Made by a program: the position numbers and the translations under genes
Shown here: piece by piece, positions 46,639-55,090 of the stretch
How the letters are laid out: each line of letters opens with the position of its first letter
How positions within the stretch are numbered: the stretch's first letter is position 1
The notes under the pieces: generated by a model
Database searches by the model: none
Told to the model about the DNA's origin: nothing
Seen by the model: only the letters and a program-made list of their open reading frames with translations
From: Bin55 sp009840545
Lineage (GTDB): Bacteria; Pseudomonadota; Gammaproteobacteria; Pseudomonadales; Azotimanducaceae
NCBI GenBank assembly: GCA_965208815.1
Contig: OZ242357.1
Span: forward strand, 2,976,001 to 3,040,000
DNA: 64,000 nt
Direction of reading: 5' to 3'

Positions 46639-48201
46639 TCAACCCAATAGTCGATAGGGTCGAGGCGAATCGTTTACTTGTGTCTTTAGCACTCGTTGAG
46701 CATCCGATACGAACTCGCAAGCGTACGCTCGAGTTTCGCGCGGATCGATGATGTCTTGGCCCGTAGCTTCCGCAGTGCGAAACGGCGATGCGATAGCGTT
46801 CAATCGAGCCTCGATCTCTTTCAGTTTTTCCTCCGGATTCGACGCTGATTCAATCTCCCTTCGATACGCAGCGGCCGCTCCGCCCGTGATATGCATAGAT
46901 CCCCATGACGCAGAAGGCCACGCATATCGACGAAACATGCCAGAGGGACGGTGGTGGCATTGCCCTGCCACTCCATAGAGTCTTCCTATTACGACTGTGA
47001 GCCATGGCATGCGACTTCTACAGGTTGCCGCCACCAACGCGGCACCCGCTCTCTCAATGCCCGCTTTCTCCGATTCCAAACCCACCATGAACCCAGGTTC
47101 ATCCGCGAAACTAATGATCGGAAGGTGAAACAAGTCGCACAACTCCAACAGGCGAATTACTTTGTTCCCCGCTGCGACGTCGGTGGCACCACCACTGAAC
47201 TTTGGGTTATTCGCCATTACTCCAACGGGGTAACCATTCAATCGACCTAACCCCACAACCCTAGCTCGACCGTAACGTGGGGAAATCTCAAAGAAGCTGT
47301 CCATGTCGAGTACAGCGTTAACCAGCGAGTGAGTGTTGAAGATCTTTCTTCGATCTCGAGGGATGATCTCAAGAAGCTTTTCTTCAGCGCGATCCGCTGG
47401 GTCATTGCACGGAATACGTGGTGCCATCTCATAGACGTTGGCTGGTAGATAGCTTAGAAAGCGACGCACTTGTTCGAATGCATCTTCCTCGGTTTCCGCA
47501 AGATTGTCGACGGACCCGCTGATTCTCGTGTGAATGTGAGGCCCTCCCAAGTCTTCTTTGGTTATGTCGTAACCCAATGCTGCCTTTACAACTGGAGGAC
47601 CTCCCGGAAAGAGTTGAGACGTATCTTTTACCATCACGTTGAAATGCGCCAAGCATGCGTTTACCGCTGGTAGGCCAGCCACGGATCCCATAACTGCCGA
47701 AACCACCGGAACTAAGGAGAGGAGTTCTACATCGACGGCTGATCCATGGTTTCCGTCAGGCAAATACGTACGTCCCATCTCCTGAAAGCTACGAACGCTT
47801 CCGCCCGCAGCATCCAGCAATCGAACGTACGGCAACATCCATTGGCGAGCTCTCTCGTTGGAAGCAGGTTCTCCTCCCATTCCACCGGAGCCTCCGCCGG
47901 ATCCGCCGCGTACTGTGAAGTCACCAGCAGTAACTACGACTTTTCGCTCGTCGATCTTAGCCATACCTTCAACAACTCCGCGAGGCATGAACGAAGTCAG
48001 TTCGTTGTCCTGTCCATAACGCGCAGCCCCAGCTAGGGAATAGAATTCCTCAAAACCTCCTGGGTCTACCAAAGCGTCAATGCGTTCTCGTACAGTTAGT
48101 TTCCCTCTTCTGCGCTGACGTTCAATCCCTTCTTGACCGCCCATTTGCTTACGCAATTCACGTCGATGCGCAATTTCCTTGACTTCTTTCTGCCAGCTCA
48201 T
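46639..48201 (-). CDS. Acyl-CoA carboxylase carboxyltransferase subunit (520 aa)
   Basis: Stand-alone beta subunit of the propionyl-/methylcrotonyl-CoA carboxylase type. It has a basic N-terminus (RRRGKLTVRERIDALVDPG), a FTVRGGSGGGSGGM glycine-rich acyl-CoA loop, VVSAVMGSVAGLPAVNACLA and DEPGFMVGLESEKAGIERAG in the second crotonase-like half. An AGAGGG ribosome-binding site precedes the ATG. The biotin-bearing alpha subunit is not adjacent. It is distinct from the single-chain carboxylase at 8755, so the genome has at least two such enzymes. Confidence 0.9.
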   Translation of the reverse strand: MSWQKEVKEIAHRRELRKQMGGQEGIERQRRRGKLTVRERIDALVDPGGFEEFYSLAGAARYGQDNELTSFMPRGVVEGMAKIDERKVVVTAGDFTVRGGSGGGSGGMGGEPASNERARQWMLPYVRLLDAAGGSVRSFQEMGRTYLPDGNHGSAVDVELLSLVPVVSAVMGSVAGLPAVNACLAHFNVMVKDTSQLFPGGPPVVKAALGYDITKEDLGGPHIHTRISGSVDNLAETEEDAFEQVRRFLSYLPANVYEMAPRIPCNDPADRAEEKLLEIIPRDRRKIFNTHSLVNAVLDMDSFFEISPRYGRARVVGLGRLNGYPVGVMANNPKFSGGATDVAAGNKVIRLLELCDLFHLPIISFADEPGFMVGLESEKAGIERAGAALVAATCRSRMPWLTVVIGRLYGVAGQCHHRPSGMFRRYAWPSASWGSMHITGGAAAAYRREIESASNPEEKLKEIEARLNAIASPFRTAEATGQDIIDPRETRAYACEFVSDAQRVLKTQVNDSPRPYRLLG

Positions 48202-48298
48202 CGGTACCCTCTAAGACTCTCCGCTCGTGAACTTTATTGGTTTCAAGCGTTCTAATTCGGTCTCTTAAACGATTTCAATTCTCGAATATTAAGAAACT

Positions 48299-48724
48299 AT
48301 GTCGTCCCTGATTGTCGGCAACACTTCACTTGCCGCACGTTCACTCTCGTGGAAATTCCATCTCTCGTCAGGACCTGGCGGGACTAATGCTGCCAAAGTC
48401 TCGACGGCTGTCGAACTACGACTCAAGGTGAACGAGGCAAACTTGAAGCCGGATGTGGTTTTGCGTCTACGCGAGATTGCCCAGTCACGCATAAATGTGC
48501 GGGACGAACTTGTGATTCAAGCCAACAAGCATCGAACGCAGGATAGGAATCGACGGGACGCGCTGGATCGCTTGGCTACACTGCTCGACAGGGCGCAGGA
48601 ACAACCAAAGATCCGCGTTGCAACTCGACCCACTCGTGCCTCCAAGAGAGCTCGCCTAAACCAGAAACGGCGGAATTCGGAAAAAAAGCAAAGTCGCAGA
48701 TCGGACAACACGGACCTCGAGTAA
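48299..48724 (+). CDS. arfB: ArfB/YaeJ-like peptidyl-tRNA hydrolase with GGT in place of GGQ (141 aa)
   Basis: This is a ribosome-rescue release-factor homologue. The catalytic loop reads SSGPGG-T-NAAKVSTAVELRL, so residues 27-29 are Gly-Gly-Thr and not the universal Gly-Gly-Gln; the codons are GGC GGG ACT (48377-48385). Downstream the family's VIQANKHRTQDRNRRDALDRL helix and the basic tail TRPTRASKRARLNQKRR that enters the empty mRNA channel are well kept. The glutamine positions the water that cuts peptidyl-tRNA, so this copy may be inactive as a hydrolase or may do something different. It is alone between divergently and similarly oriented unrelated genes. Confidence 0.85.
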   Translation: MSSLIVGNTSLAARSLSWKFHLSSGPGGTNAAKVSTAVELRLKVNEANLKPDVVLRLREIAQSRINVRDELVIQANKHRTQDRNRRDALDRLATLLDRAQEQPKIRVATRPTRASKRARLNQKRRNSEKKQSRRSDNTDLE

Positions 48725-48795
48725 CACGCACGATTGCCGTGTAACCAAATTGCATAATTGCGCTTCTTTGAAATTCGCTTAAACGGGGAAGCAGC

Positions 48796-49995
48796 ATGGT
48801 CCAAGGCATGTCAGAAGATCGCCTAAAACGGATCACAAACCACTTGGACGCTTATGTCGAACAAGGCCGAATTCCATGCGCTGTTTGCCTTGTCAATCGC
48901 CGTGGACGTGAAACCTTCTTTCATGCCGTAGGCAACTGTGATGTCGAAAACAATCGCAAAGTACAGAGAGACACGATTTTTCGCATCTATTCCATGACAA
49001 AACCCATCACGAGCGTCGCACTAATGATGCTCTACGAACGTGGGAAATTTCAGCTCGACGATCCTGTCTCGAAATACGTTCCCAGCTGGAAAGACCTTCG
49101 GGTCTACGAATCGGGGGAAGGAGACAACATTCAAACACGACCCTCAAAGTCACCAATGACCATCAAGCATCTCCTGACGCATACGGCTGGGCTGACCTAC
49201 GGCTTCATGAACAACCACCCCATCGATTCGCTTTACAGGCGGCGCGGTGTGGAGGGAGGAGGGAGTTCCTACACACTAGAGGACATGATGGAGCATCTAT
49301 CCGGAATACCACTCTTGTACGATCCGGGAACTTTGTGGCGTTATAGCGTTGCAACCGATGTCTGTGGATACTTGGTACAACTCTTCGGTGATAGGGATCT
49401 TGACGAATTCATCGAGGTTGAAATCTGCTCGCCGCTTGGGCTTGAAGAAACCGGATTTCACGTACGAGAAGAAAGTGCAGATCGTCTCGCCGCCTGCTAT
49501 CAACATACACCTGACGGATTTGTGCTGCAGGATGCCTCAGAAGATTCTCGCTACTTACGGCGGCCCACTTACTTGTCGGGTGGTGGCGGTATGGTTTCCA
49601 CGATTGACGAATATCAACGATTTGCGCAGATGTTGCTCAACTACGGCGAGTTTCGAGGAGTGCGCATTTTGGGGCGCAAAACGGTCGAATACATGGCGTC
49701 AAATCATCTCCCTGACAATTCCGACTTGGCAGGTATGGGACAGCCAGTATTCTCTGAAACTAGCTTCGAAGGAATCGGATTCGGCTTGGGGTTCTCAGTC
49801 GTAATCGATCCACCTGCAGCTTCGGTATTGGATTCCAAAGGGGAGTTTGCATGGGGAGGAGCAGCGAGCACGTATTTCTGGATAGACCCGGTCGAAAATC
49901 TAACTGTAGTGTTTATGACTCAGCTACTACCGTCTTCTGCGTGGCCCATTCGGAGAGAACTCAAGACGCTCGTCTACCAGTCCCTCGTTGACTAA
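48796..49995 (+). CDS. Serine hydrolase of the beta-lactamase class C/EstB type (399 aa)
   Basis: Penicillin-binding-protein-like esterase fold. The nucleophile motif is Ser66-Met-Thr-Lys69 (IYSMTKPITS), the second motif Tyr-Ser-Val is in LWRYSVATD, and the third is a W-G-G-A variant (FAWGGAASTYFW), as in EstB-type esterases. There is no signal peptide, which speaks against a true periplasmic beta-lactamase. Expected role: hydrolysis of a small ester or lactone, natural substrate unknown. A GGGGAAG site precedes the ATG. Confidence 0.87.
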   Translation: MVQGMSEDRLKRITNHLDAYVEQGRIPCAVCLVNRRGRETFFHAVGNCDVENNRKVQRDTIFRIYSMTKPITSVALMMLYERGKFQLDDPVSKYVPSWKDLRVYESGEGDNIQTRPSKSPMTIKHLLTHTAGLTYGFMNNHPIDSLYRRRGVEGGGSSYTLEDMMEHLSGIPLLYDPGTLWRYSVATDVCGYLVQLFGDRDLDEFIEVEICSPLGLEETGFHVREESADRLAACYQHTPDGFVLQDASEDSRYLRRPTYLSGGGGMVSTIDEYQRFAQMLLNYGEFRGVRILGRKTVEYMASNHLPDNSDLAGMGQPVFSETSFEGIGFGLGFSVVIDPPAASVLDSKGEFAWGGAASTYFWIDPVENLTVVFMTQLLPSSAWPIRRELKTLVYQSLVD

Positions 49996-50211
49996 CGCAT
50001 CACCGTAATATTGCTCGGTTTTCCAACTTATCGCAGTGGTCCGAAACTCAATCAATTCCCACTCAGAAATTCCGCCGAGAAACAATTTTCGCTATCATAG
50101 GCGCCTGCACGGTGGTGCATCCCGTTCGCCATTTTCCTCTCGAACGCACCAAGAACTGAGCACAACACTAGTCCATTCCCTTGTAAACAAAGCACCGGAG
50201 ATTGCTTGAAA

Positions 50212-51225
50212 ATGAAATCGAAACTTGAATACATTTGGCTCGATGGCTACATTCCAACGCAAAGTCTAAGAAGCAAGACGCGCGTGGAAGAAGACTTCGA
50301 CGGAAAGCTCGAGTCCTGCCCAATGTGGGCTTTCGATGGAAGTTCTACCGCCCAAGCCGAAGGTAACACCTCGGACTTGTTACTAAAGCCCGTAGCGATA
50401 TACCCTGATCCCGCTCGCAAGAATGGCTATCTCGTTATGACTGAAGTCTTGGACGCCGACGGCGAACCTCATGACTCCAATGGCCGTGCACAAATTGACG
50501 ACGACGATGATGATTTTTGGTTCGGGTTTGAGCAAGAATATTTCCTCTGGGATATCGACACCGCACTTCCGCCAGGATTTCCCGAGAAAGGCTATCCGCG
50601 TCCGCAGGGACCCTATTACTGCTCTGTAGGAGCTGAAAATAACTTCGGCCGCGAGTGTATCGAGCAGCATCTCGACCTCTGCTTGGAAGCTGGCATCAAT
50701 GTGGAAGGCATCAATGCCGAGGTCGCAGCGGGTCAGTGGGAATTCCAGGTCTTCGCCAGAGGCGCAAAGAGAGCAGGCGACGAAACCTGGATCGCCCGCT
50801 ATCTCGCCGAACGCAACGCGGAAGAATACGGCTATGGAATCAACTGGCATCCGAAGCCTCTTGGAGACACCGACTGGAACGGTTCTGGAATGCATGCCAA
50901 TTTCTCGAACAGCCCCATGCGAGATGCCGGTGACGAAACTCTCTTCATAAAGATCTGCGAGGAATTCGGCAATAACATTCGACGACACATCGATGTCTAT
51001 GGCGCAGACAATGCCCAAAGATTGACGGGTCTCCACGAGACACAATCGATCAATGAGTTTTCGTATGGCCTCTACGATCGCGGCGCATCAATCAGGATTC
51101 CTGTAGCCACTGTCGAGGCAGGGTGGAAAGGACGCCTTGAGGACCGACGTCCAGCGTCCAATGCAGATCCGTACAAGGTCGCTTCCGTAATTATTCGCAC
51201 GACTAAGGAAGCTCTCGACTCATAG
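50212..51225 (+). CDS. glnII: Glutamine synthetase, type II (eukaryotic-like)
   Basis: Short glutamine synthetase of the GSII class found in plants, rhizobia and actinomycetes. It opens KLEYIWLDGYIPTQSLRSKT and has WAFDGSSTAQAEGNTSDLLL, the acidic ATP/metal motif FGFEQEYFL, AAGQWEFQV, NGSGMHANFS and IRIPVATVEAGWKGRLEDRRP. At 337 residues it is normal for GSII and far shorter than GlnA. It makes glutamine from glutamate, ammonia and ATP and is not regulated by adenylylation. The GGAG at 50197-50200 is 11 bases from the ATG at 50212 but 5 from a TTG at 50206, so two extra N-terminal residues are possible. Confidence 0.92.
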   Translation: MKSKLEYIWLDGYIPTQSLRSKTRVEEDFDGKLESCPMWAFDGSSTAQAEGNTSDLLLKPVAIYPDPARKNGYLVMTEVLDADGEPHDSNGRAQIDDDDDDFWFGFEQEYFLWDIDTALPPGFPEKGYPRPQGPYYCSVGAENNFGRECIEQHLDLCLEAGINVEGINAEVAAGQWEFQVFARGAKRAGDETWIARYLAERNAEEYGYGINWHPKPLGDTDWNGSGMHANFSNSPMRDAGDETLFIKICEEFGNNIRRHIDVYGADNAQRLTGLHETQSINEFSYGLYDRGASIRIPVATVEAGWKGRLEDRRPASNADPYKVASVIIRTTKEALDS

Positions 51226-51238
51226 GTTTGTTCGCGCG

Positions 51239-51269
51239 ACAGAGGTGGTCAATCTCGGACTACCTCTGT
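51239..51269. terminator. Hairpin between convergent glnII and enoyl-CoA hydratase genes
   Basis: ACAGAGGTGGTC (51239-51250) pairs with GACTACCTCTGT (51258-51269), twelve pairs including one G-T, with a 7-base loop. It is located 14 bp after glnII and 11 bp before the stop of the opposing gene, so it can serve both. Confidence 0.65.
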
Positions 51270-51279
51270 GGTGCGTGCA

Positions 51280-52254
51280 CTAACTTTCCAAGTATTGGCT
51301 GTAGGTGTCCTGCAAAGCACGGATTGCTGCAGTGTCTACGCCTAGTCGAGTTGCCTCGCTCAACAAACGTTCATACGCCTGACTGAACCGGGCTGCGGAC
51401 GATCTGTCTTTCTCCAGCCAAGCGTTGAAACGAGGCTGCCGTTTCTCACGAAACGCCAGACCGCCTTCACGGGCATCCGGATGATGATCCGACACTGCCG
51501 TCTTGGCGGCTATTTCATCCATCGACTGCTCGAAAGAGAGATCATAAGCGTTGTAAATCGAACGCTTTAGAAAACGCATGGCTACCTGAGGTCCATTCGC
51601 CATTTCTTGGGCTAGTTGCATCACGCGAGATTCCAAGCCTTCGGCGTCGACAAGCTCGTGCACGAGTCCAAGTTCGAAAGCTTCTTCCGCTCGAATGATT
51701 CGCTTGCGCATTAGAAAGTCCATAGTCTTCGGCACTCCTATGGTCTGCACGAGAAGGTATTGCCCGCCTTCATCCGGCAGCAAACCGAACCGCAAAGTTG
51801 CGCTGCCAAGTCGTGCTCCGTTCACGGCCACCCGAAAGTCACACGCTAGCGCAAGCGACAAACCAGTCTGGATCGCCACTCCGTTGATAGCAGCAATGGA
51901 GATCTTGTCGCAACTGCGTATTGCAGTATTGACAGACTGAGACAAATGTCTCAGTCCTTCGTAAGTACCTATGTCACTATCGTGTCCAGGAGGAATGGGA
52001 GGAACGAGTGCTTCGCCCTCAATTGGCTTTCTTTGTCCGGATATGTCGTCACCCGCACAGAACGCTCGGCCTGCGCCAGTAAATACGAGAACGCGAACGT
52101 TGTTGTCCATCTGTGCCTGGATGATCGTCTCTACTAAGTCACGCTTAATCGCTTGAGTCAGTCCATTCAAGCGTTCTGGAGTATTGAACTTGATCCACGC
52201 AATGCCTGTATCGCGTAGATCCACCTCGAATCCCGTAAAACTTCCCGTTTGCAT
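51280..52254 (-). CDS. Enoyl-CoA hydratase/isomerase family protein (324 aa)
   Basis: Crotonase fold: IAWIKFNTPERLNGLTQAIK, the first oxyanion loop GAGRAFCAGDDISGQ, and AAINGVAIQTGLSLALACDFR carrying the second. The typical Glu position is in RFGLLPDEGGQYLLVQ. Residues 265-324 extend past the usual C-terminus (FREKRQPRFNAWLEKDRS...). Possible roles are enoyl-CoA hydration or isomerisation in fatty acid or aromatic acid breakdown. Transcribed alone, leftward; the IS element lies just upstream of its start. Confidence 0.88.
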   Translation of the reverse strand: MQTGSFTGFEVDLRDTGIAWIKFNTPERLNGLTQAIKRDLVETIIQAQMDNNVRVLVFTGAGRAFCAGDDISGQRKPIEGEALVPPIPPGHDSDIGTYEGLRHLSQSVNTAIRSCDKISIAAINGVAIQTGLSLALACDFRVAVNGARLGSATLRFGLLPDEGGQYLLVQTIGVPKTMDFLMRKRIIRAEEAFELGLVHELVDAEGLESRVMQLAQEMANGPQVAMRFLKRSIYNAYDLSFEQSMDEIAAKTAVSDHHPDAREGGLAFREKRQPRFNAWLEKDRSSAARFSQAYERLLSEATRLGVDTAAIRALQDTYSQYLES

Positions 52255-52316
52255 TGGCTCGATTCATTTGAGAATTAGTCGCCAAGCATGATAGCCCAGA
52301 GGATTTCGCTCGATTG

Positions 52317-52325
52317 ACCGGAAAC
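52317..52325. repeat. Left flanking direct repeat of the IS element
   Basis: ACCGGAAAC, identical to 54027-54035 on the other side. The match continues five more bases (CCTTG) into the left end and into the right flank, so 14 bases agree in all. Confidence 0.7.
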
Positions 52326-52343
52326 CCTTGATATCCGGTTAAG
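52326..52343 (+). repeat. Left terminal inverted repeat of the IS element
   Basis: CCTTGATATCCGGTTAAG; exact complement at 54009-54026. Confidence 0.9.
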
Positions 52344-52599
52344 GTCTGCAGAGGTCGGATTCTAGATCATTCCCTTCCAACGCCAGATAGTTTTTGCTCT
52401 TGAATGGGACGAGGATGCCGCCACGAACGCCGAGTGTGCGCGAGAGTCGACGGGGAACCGCATATTTCGGCGCGACTACGCGTGGGCGCGCCGGTTTTGC
52501 GAGTTTTGGGACGAACCGATTCGCGGAAGAGCGGAACTCTTCGCCGGTACGTGGAACATGTCGCCGCTGCGTCAGTCTCGATGTCGCCCGACGCGGCGC

Positions 52600-53910
52600 T
52601 CAGCTTGCGACGGTCTCCCCGAAGCTGTCCGCGGCATGAAGCAGCCAGGCCAGCTCCCAGTTCGAGCGCGCGAAGTTCAGATACAGACGACGGCCGGTGC
52701 GCACCAGCACGGCCACCGTGCGCATCAGGTGCCGGATGACGTAGCCGAGGCTGCGGCTCCGCGCCTCCTTGGGCAGCATGCGGTGCTGGACGGCCCGCAC
52801 CAGCAGCTGGGCGATCAGGGCGCACTCGTAGTACGCCTGGTTCGCCCGGAACCCCATGCAGCGGGGATGGTGCAGGTTCATCTCCCGCAGCGGGCCCTTG
52901 AACGCGTTCTCCTGCCCCTGCTTGCCGCGATGGCGGAGCACCAGCTCCTTCAGGTCGAGATCGTCGCGCGACACCAGGATCACGGTGTGCCGCGGAAACA
53001 GCAGCCGCTCCCCGCCGACCACTTCCTGGCGCACCACCACGTAGGTCTGCATGTTGCGCCACCGCGTCGGGCGATGCGTGATCAGCGCCGCCCTCTCGTG
53101 CTCGTTGATCTCCTCCCAGTCCGCGTCCTCCAGCACCTGTGCCGCCGCGTCCAGGATCGGTCGCTTGGCGACCTCCGAGGTCACGCTGACCGAGTAGTCC
53201 CAGCCCCGGTCCTCGAAGTGCTCCACCACGTCCCTGCGGTAGTAGGCGTTGTCCATGCGCCCCCACACCGGAACGCCCGCCAGCAGCGGCTCGACGTCGC
53301 GCTCCACCTGCTCGAGCCAGCCGTGGGCGGGATGGGTGTTGCCCGGCCGAAGACGACCGCTCACCTGGACGTGCCCGACGAAGGCGGCCGCCAGCTGGTA
53401 GCCGGTCTCCCCCTGGTAGTCCCTGGCCGCCCCCTCGAAGCGTCCGCCCCGCACCTCGATCTGCGTGGAGTCCAGAAACAGCGGCACGTAGCCCAGCTCG
53501 TCGAGAAAGTGCCGCGCCATCCCCGGAACCACCTCCTGCGCCATCTTGCGGCCCACCGCCCGCAGCGCGGCGACGTCCGTATCCTCGAAGCGGGCCAGAT
53601 GCTCCCCCACCCGGCGAGGGCTCGGACGCTCCGTGAGACCCAGCAGCTCGCACGCCGTCCGGTCCCATCCCAGAACCTCCAGATCCGACAGGGCACCGTT
53701 CCCCAGGGCCAGCGAGGCGATCAGCGACCATGTCCGCTCGGCGTCCGGAACCCCCCGTCGCCGTCGCTTCAGAGAGCGCAGAGAAGAGAGCGCGCGAAAC
53801 AGATCCAGTCGACGCGCCATGCGCGAAAGAAAGCACAGCCCGCCCGATCCCGTGAGATGGTGATTGCTGAAATCGACCTCGACGCGACGGGGATTTGTTA
53901 TCATGCTCAT
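52600..53910 (-). CDS. IS1380-family transposase (436 aa)
   Basis: DDE-type transposase. The N-terminal part is basic (RSLKRRRRGVPDAERTWSL). Likely catalytic residues are Asp147 (VPLFLDSTQIEV), Asp220 (VWGRMDNAYYRRD) and Glu334 (GKQGQENAFKGP), with the spacing of IS1380 proteins. The C-terminal HHPRCMGFRANQAYYECALIA stretch is also typical. The gene is intact, so the element may be active. Codon third positions are almost all G or C, unlike neighbours, which points to a donor of high GC. Frames on the opposite strand and in the third frame are long only because of this composition. Confidence 0.92.
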   Translation of the reverse strand: MSMITNPRRVEVDFSNHHLTGSGGLCFLSRMARRLDLFRALSSLRSLKRRRRGVPDAERTWSLIASLALGNGALSDLEVLGWDRTACELLGLTERPSPRRVGEHLARFEDTDVAALRAVGRKMAQEVVPGMARHFLDELGYVPLFLDSTQIEVRGGRFEGAARDYQGETGYQLAAAFVGHVQVSGRLRPGNTHPAHGWLEQVERDVEPLLAGVPVWGRMDNAYYRRDVVEHFEDRGWDYSVSVTSEVAKRPILDAAAQVLEDADWEEINEHERAALITHRPTRWRNMQTYVVVRQEVVGGERLLFPRHTVILVSRDDLDLKELVLRHRGKQGQENAFKGPLREMNLHHPRCMGFRANQAYYECALIAQLLVRAVQHRMLPKEARSRSLGYVIRHLMRTVAVLVRTGRRLYLNFARSNWELAWLLHAADSFGETVAS

Positions 53911-54008
53911 ACGCCTCCGGTGCGCACCTGACAGGTGAGTTGTTTAGGAATCGCTATTTTAGCGAAACGACCTGTTATGAGCGCGCCGGATTTTCTTTGG
54001 CAATTTCG

Positions 54009-54026
54009 CTTAACCGGATATCAAGG
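54009..54026 (-). repeat. Right terminal inverted repeat of the IS element
   Basis: CTTAACCGGATATCAAGG on the plus strand; exact complement of 52326-52343. Confidence 0.9.
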
Positions 54027-54035
54027 ACCGGAAAC
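54027..54035. repeat. Right flanking direct repeat of the IS element
   Basis: ACCGGAAAC, equal to 52317-52325. The following CCTTG also equals the first bases of the element's end. Confidence 0.7.
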
Positions 54036-54096
54036 CCTTGTGACCAACTCGCTACCATTTGCAGTCTCATGAGACCTACAAACGGAAGATTGCCGG

Positions 54097-55080
54097 ATGA
54101 GCGACGCCCCTGAGCCTCAAGAGAAGAAGAAGTCCATAGCAAGCCTACTGTTCAAGGCATTGACTTGGTTGCTCTCCGCAGGCTGCTTCTATTTGGTTTA
54201 TACCAAGATTGCGAGCGCGGCGAGTCGTGAAGGCATTTCCGTTCTGCAATATCTTCAGGACTTTTTCGGGGGAGTGAATTGGTGGCTGTGGCTCGCAGTT
54301 ATGATCCCGTATTCCTGCTTCTTCTTTCTAGTAGACACTCATGTCACTTGGCGTGCGATTCGATGGTTTAACGCGCCTTCTCTCGGTTTCACCAAAATTC
54401 TTCCGATTCGTGCGAGCGCGTACATTCTTGCGTTGGTAAACGAGCAAGTTGGAAAAGGCGCGATGTCGCTTTACTTGCTCAAGACCTACAAGGTTCCGGG
54501 CTGGCAGGCGTTGTCGACCATGATCTTCATTGGCATCGTCGAGATCTATCAACTCCTCATTTTTTCGTCGGTGGGAGTTGCGCTTCGATTCGACTATGTA
54601 CAACAAGCTTCGACACTACTGCCATTGGACATCATCCTTCCATGCGTTCTGGTTGTAGCGGCTCTCTACTTTCCCATTCACTTCACATATTTCCGAGGCT
54701 ACATTTTCAAGGGCTCGCGACTGCGAGAGATCGGTGTGCTTCACGCACTACGCAATGCAAAGCTGTGGCATTATCCGCTCGCAGTCCTCTTCAAAGCTCC
54801 CAATCTTATCGGTGCAGTAGTCGTCTATGCGATAGCGCTCAATCTGTTCCAAGTCGATGCCACTGTGGGACAGATGTTGATCTTCTTGCCGCTGATCTTT
54901 TTAGCCGCTGCTTTGCCTTTGCCTTTCCATGCGGGCGCTCTTCTTCTCTGGACGGTGCTCTTTCCCGACTATCCTGAAGTCGGTGCATTCAGCCTTGTGA
55001 TGCACACGTTTTTCGTGCTGTTCAATGCTCTAATAGGAGTCGCCTTCCTACCTAGAGCAAACAAAGAGCTTTTTGGCTAG
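54097..55080 (+). CDS. Flippase-like multipass membrane protein (327 aa)
   Basis: Seven to eight hydrophobic segments, starting with a lysine-rich N-terminus (PEPQEKKKSIASLLF). The core (ITAWRA-like VDTHVTWRAIRWFNAP, ASAYILALVNEQVGKGAMSLYLLKTYKVP, LPLPFHAGALLLW) resembles the UPF0104/LPG-synthase-transmembrane group, now often called flippase-like. These proteins move lipids or lipid-linked precursors. It converges with the CDP-alcohol phosphatidyltransferase gene, which also acts on lipids. Confidence 0.65.
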   Translation: MSDAPEPQEKKKSIASLLFKALTWLLSAGCFYLVYTKIASAASREGISVLQYLQDFFGGVNWWLWLAVMIPYSCFFFLVDTHVTWRAIRWFNAPSLGFTKILPIRASAYILALVNEQVGKGAMSLYLLKTYKVPGWQALSTMIFIGIVEIYQLLIFSSVGVALRFDYVQQASTLLPLDIILPCVLVVAALYFPIHFTYFRGYIFKGSRLREIGVLHALRNAKLWHYPLAVLFKAPNLIGAVVVYAIALNLFQVDATVGQMLIFLPLIFLAAALPLPFHAGALLLWTVLFPDYPEVGAFSLVMHTFFVLFNALIGVAFLPRANKELFG

Positions 55081-55090
55081 GAGGTTCGCC

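Larger units (their letters stand above)
52326..54026 (-). mobile_element. IS1380-family insertion sequence (1701 bp)
   Basis: Perfect 18-bp terminal inverted repeats, CCTTGATATCCGGTTAAG at 52326-52343 and its complement at 54009-54026, enclose one transposase gene. The 9-bp ACCGGAAAC is repeated directly just outside both ends (52317-52325 and 54027-54035), as a target duplication would be. The internal sequence is visibly richer in G and C than all flanking genes. About 255 bp between the transposase stop and the left end hold no convincing gene. It landed between two genes and interrupts none. Confidence 0.9.

Noticed and set aside
52367..53836. 489-codon leftward frame overlapping the transposase in another phase
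   Set aside because: Composition is Gly/Ala/Arg-rich and repetitive; the overlapping frame has complete IS1380 transposase motifs.
52558..53931. 457-codon rightward frame antisense to the transposase
   Set aside because: It arises from the high GC of the IS element. Its translation is low-complexity (His/Arg/Pro/Leu-rich) without family resemblance.
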